Assembly (NCBI GenBank): GCA_023433445.1
Contig: JAEZCS010000236.1
Location: forward strand, 1 to 6,596
Reading direction: 5' to 3'
DNA: 6,596 nt
Origin: Pseudomonadota bacterium
GTDB taxonomy: Bacteria; Pseudomonadota; Alphaproteobacteria; Sphingomonadales; Sphingomonadaceae
Shown: positions 5,351-6,596 of the stretch, piece after piece
Position numbering within the stretch: the first letter of the stretch is position 1
Layout: every line of letters starts with the position of its first letter
Position numbers and translations under genes: made by a program
The notes under the pieces: model-generated
What the model saw: only the letters and a program-made list of their open reading frames with translations
Told to the model about the DNA's origin: nothing
The model's database searches: none

Positions 5351-5875
5351 ATGACCGGTAAACGCCCCCGACCACCCCTGGATGATGGCAGTTTGCGCGA
5401 TCTGGCGCTGCGCTATGTCAGCCGTTTTGCGACAAGCCGGGCGAAGCTGCTGGCGTACCTCAATCGCAAACTTCAGGAGCGTGGATGGGATGGCGAGGGC
5501 GCACCAGCGCCGGAGCAACTCGTCGAGAGGCTCGCCGAGCTACGCTATGTCGATGACCGCAGCTTCGCCGTCATGAAAAGCGCCGCCCTCACCCGCCGCG
5601 GCTACGGCGCGCGCCGGGTAGCGCAAACATTGCGCGCCGATGGCATCGCCGATGCGGATCGCGAAGAAGCGGATACACAACTCTCCAATGACAGCTGGGA
5701 CGCCGCCGACAGATTCGCCCGCAGAAAGCGCCTCGGCCCCTATGCAGCCGCGCCAGCCGATCTCAGGCAGCGCGACAAGGCGATCGCAGCCTTCCTGCGC
5801 GCCGGGCATGGTTTCGATACCGCGCGACGCTGGATCGACTCTGCACCAGGGGAACCGCCCGATCGTGACCAGTAA
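5351..5875 (+). CDS. recX: RecX family regulatory protein
   Basis: A 174-residue basic, mostly helical protein of the RecX family, which binds RecA filaments and modulates (usually inhibits) recombinase activity in the cytoplasm. The family pattern is visible. The N-terminal repeat reads ALRYVSRFATSRAKLLAYLNRK (19-40). Next comes VERLAELRYVDDRSFA (58-73), the signature L-x-x-L-x-YxDDxxFA. It is followed by RRGYGARRVAQTLRADGI (82-99), the G-x-x-R-I/V-x-x-xL-x-x-xGI segment. A weaker third helical repeat ends with FLRAGHGFDTARRWID (148-163). Length is within the family's normal range. No recA lies in the window; unlinked recX genes are common. ATG 5351 is chosen because homology starts shortly after it. 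The frame is open upstream to a TTG at 5243, but that extension has no RecX-like sequence. The ribosome site is weak. DUF192 follows after 55 bases. Confidence 0.88.
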   Translation: MTGKRPRPPLDDGSLRDLALRYVSRFATSRAKLLAYLNRKLQERGWDGEGAPAPEQLVERLAELRYVDDRSFAVMKSAALTRRGYGARRVAQTLRADGIADADREEADTQLSNDSWDAADRFARRKRLGPYAAAPADLRQRDKAIAAFLRAGHGFDTARRWIDSAPGEPPDRDQ

Positions 5876-5930
5876 CGGCGCCCGGCGAAATCTGTGGCGC
5901 CCCTCTTCCGCTTTGGGCTAGCAGCGGGGG

Positions 5931-6458
5931 ATGCGGATCGCCTTTCCCCTTATCATCGCCCTGCTAGCTGGCTGCTCCCCGACGCAGCCCAAGGCGGAGA
6001 AAGCCACCACCGCAGGAGCCCGGCAGGACAACCTGCTCCCGCTCGAAATCAACACGGATCGGGGACGCCACCGATTTGCCGTGGAAGCCGCCATCACCCC
6101 GCAGCAACAGGAAAAGGGCCTGATGTTCCGCAAGTCGCTGGATGCGGACGGCGGGATGCTGTTCCCCATGACGCCGCCGCGGACCGCCAGTTTCTGGATG
6201 AAAGACACCCTTATCCCGTTGGACATGATCTTCATCCGCACGGACGGCACGATAGCCTTCATCGCCGCTAACGTCGCGCCCCATTCGCGCGTGCCTGTTT
6301 CTGCCGGGGTTCCGGTGACTGCCGTGCTCGAACTGCGGGGCGGCCGCGCAGCAGAACTTGGCATTTCGGAGGGCGATAGCGTGTCCTGGGGCAGTTGCGT
6401 CGATGCCGCGATCAAAAGCCCCGCCGAGCTCGATTTCTGTCCTTCGCGCGAGCGCTGA
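5931..6458 (+). CDS. DUF192 family lipoprotein
   Basis: A 175-residue predicted lipoprotein. The signal peptide ends in a lipobox, L-A-G-C (12-15), so Cys15 should be lipidated and the protein anchored facing the periplasm. A short Lys/Ala-rich linker follows, then a DUF192 domain from about residue 37: GLMFRKSL (63-70), GGMLFPM (74-80), FWMKDT (88-93), IPLDMIFI (95-102), and a later VLELRGGRAAELGI (132-145). These are the conserved family motifs. The function of DUF192 proteins is not established and none is proposed. The C-terminus adds two cysteines (156 and 170) that could form a disulfide. ATG 5931 is the only sensible start: an in-frame TAG lies at 5919-5921. A GGGGG run (5926-5930) abuts the ATG with no spacer, an unusually tight arrangement. 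It may be cotranscribed with recX. Confidence 0.88.
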   Translation: MRIAFPLIIALLAGCSPTQPKAEKATTAGARQDNLLPLEINTDRGRHRFAVEAAITPQQQEKGLMFRKSLDADGGMLFPMTPPRTASFWMKDTLIPLDMIFIRTDGTIAFIAANVAPHSRVPVSAGVPVTAVLELRGGRAAELGISEGDSVSWGSCVDAAIKSPAELDFCPSRER

Positions 6459-6509
6459 CGCCATATCCACCTTGCCAATGCCCCACGGCAGGCGCTAAGC
6501 GCTTGGCGC

Positions 6510-6596
6510 ATGGGAATCCTGGCCAAGATCTTCACCTGGTGGAATGGCGCGACCATCGGCACCGCATTTTACACCTCCCGCAAGGGCAAGAAGGTG
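6510..6596 (+). CDS. NADH:ubiquinone oxidoreductase subunit NDUFA12 family, N-terminal part (3' end outside window)
   Basis: The first 29 codons are present, beginning MGILAKIFTWWNGATIGT and continuing AFYTSRKGKKV to the right edge. The WWNGATIGT-x-x-YT-x-RKG-x-xV pattern is the N-terminus of the alphaproteobacterial homologue of mitochondrial complex I accessory subunit NDUFA12 (B17.2), as I recognise it; related proteins also act in complex I assembly. Complex I accessory subunits of this sort are a feature of Alphaproteobacteria and support the taxonomic call. The gene starts 52 bases after the DUF192 stop with no strong ribosome site. An 8-base palindrome AAGCGCTT (6497-6504) lies just upstream. 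It is too short for the domain to be verified to its end. Confidence 0.85.
   Translation, partial: MGILAKIFTWWNGATIGTAFYTSRKGKKV

Noticed and set aside
5337..5354. Five-codon frame (MKMRT) overlapping the recX start as a translational coupler
   Set aside because: Too short and without a ribosome site; an overlap of this kind is easily fortuitous.

Overview
The window reads as an ordinary, GC-rich chromosomal segment of an alphaproteobacterium, most likely a member of the Sphingomonadales. The indications are a class II (plant-type) DAHP synthase, a bacterial NDUFA12-type complex I accessory subunit, RecX and DUF192 genes close together, and a fatty acyl-AMP ligase whose sequence resembles sphingomonad versions as I remember them. 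The taxonomic call is from recognition, not from a search. No insertion sequence, phage gene, tRNA, rRNA or CRISPR array is visible.

Layout, left to right. The 3' end of cysS (cysteinyl-tRNA synthetase, +) enters at the left edge. A small secreted four-cysteine protein of the Rap1a/Tai immunity-like family follows (+), with two overlapping promoter candidates at the end of cysS. A 170-base leader containing three mutually complementary short arms precedes the class II DAHP synthase gene (+), the entry step of aromatic amino acid synthesis, which ends at a textbook intrinsic terminator. An orphan ParA-type ATPase (+) with its own promoter candidate comes next. It converges on a fatty acyl-AMP ligase gene (-); the gap of about 125 bases between them holds two inverted repeats. 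Beyond a divergent intergenic region lie recX (+), a DUF192 lipoprotein gene (+) and the first 29 codons of an NDUFA12-family gene (+) cut by the right edge. These last three could be one transcription unit.

How the genes relate: most are independent housekeeping functions (tRNA charging, shikimate pathway, recombination control, respiration). The least explained part is the middle: a single ParA-like ATPase without a visible ParB partner, beside an acyl-activating enzyme of the FAAL type without a visible acyl carrier protein or downstream enzyme. The other points worth a second look are the possible alternative hairpins in the DAHP synthase leader and the Rap1a-like gene outside any visible secretion-system context. 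I found no convincing new multi-gene system; the findings are graded accordingly.
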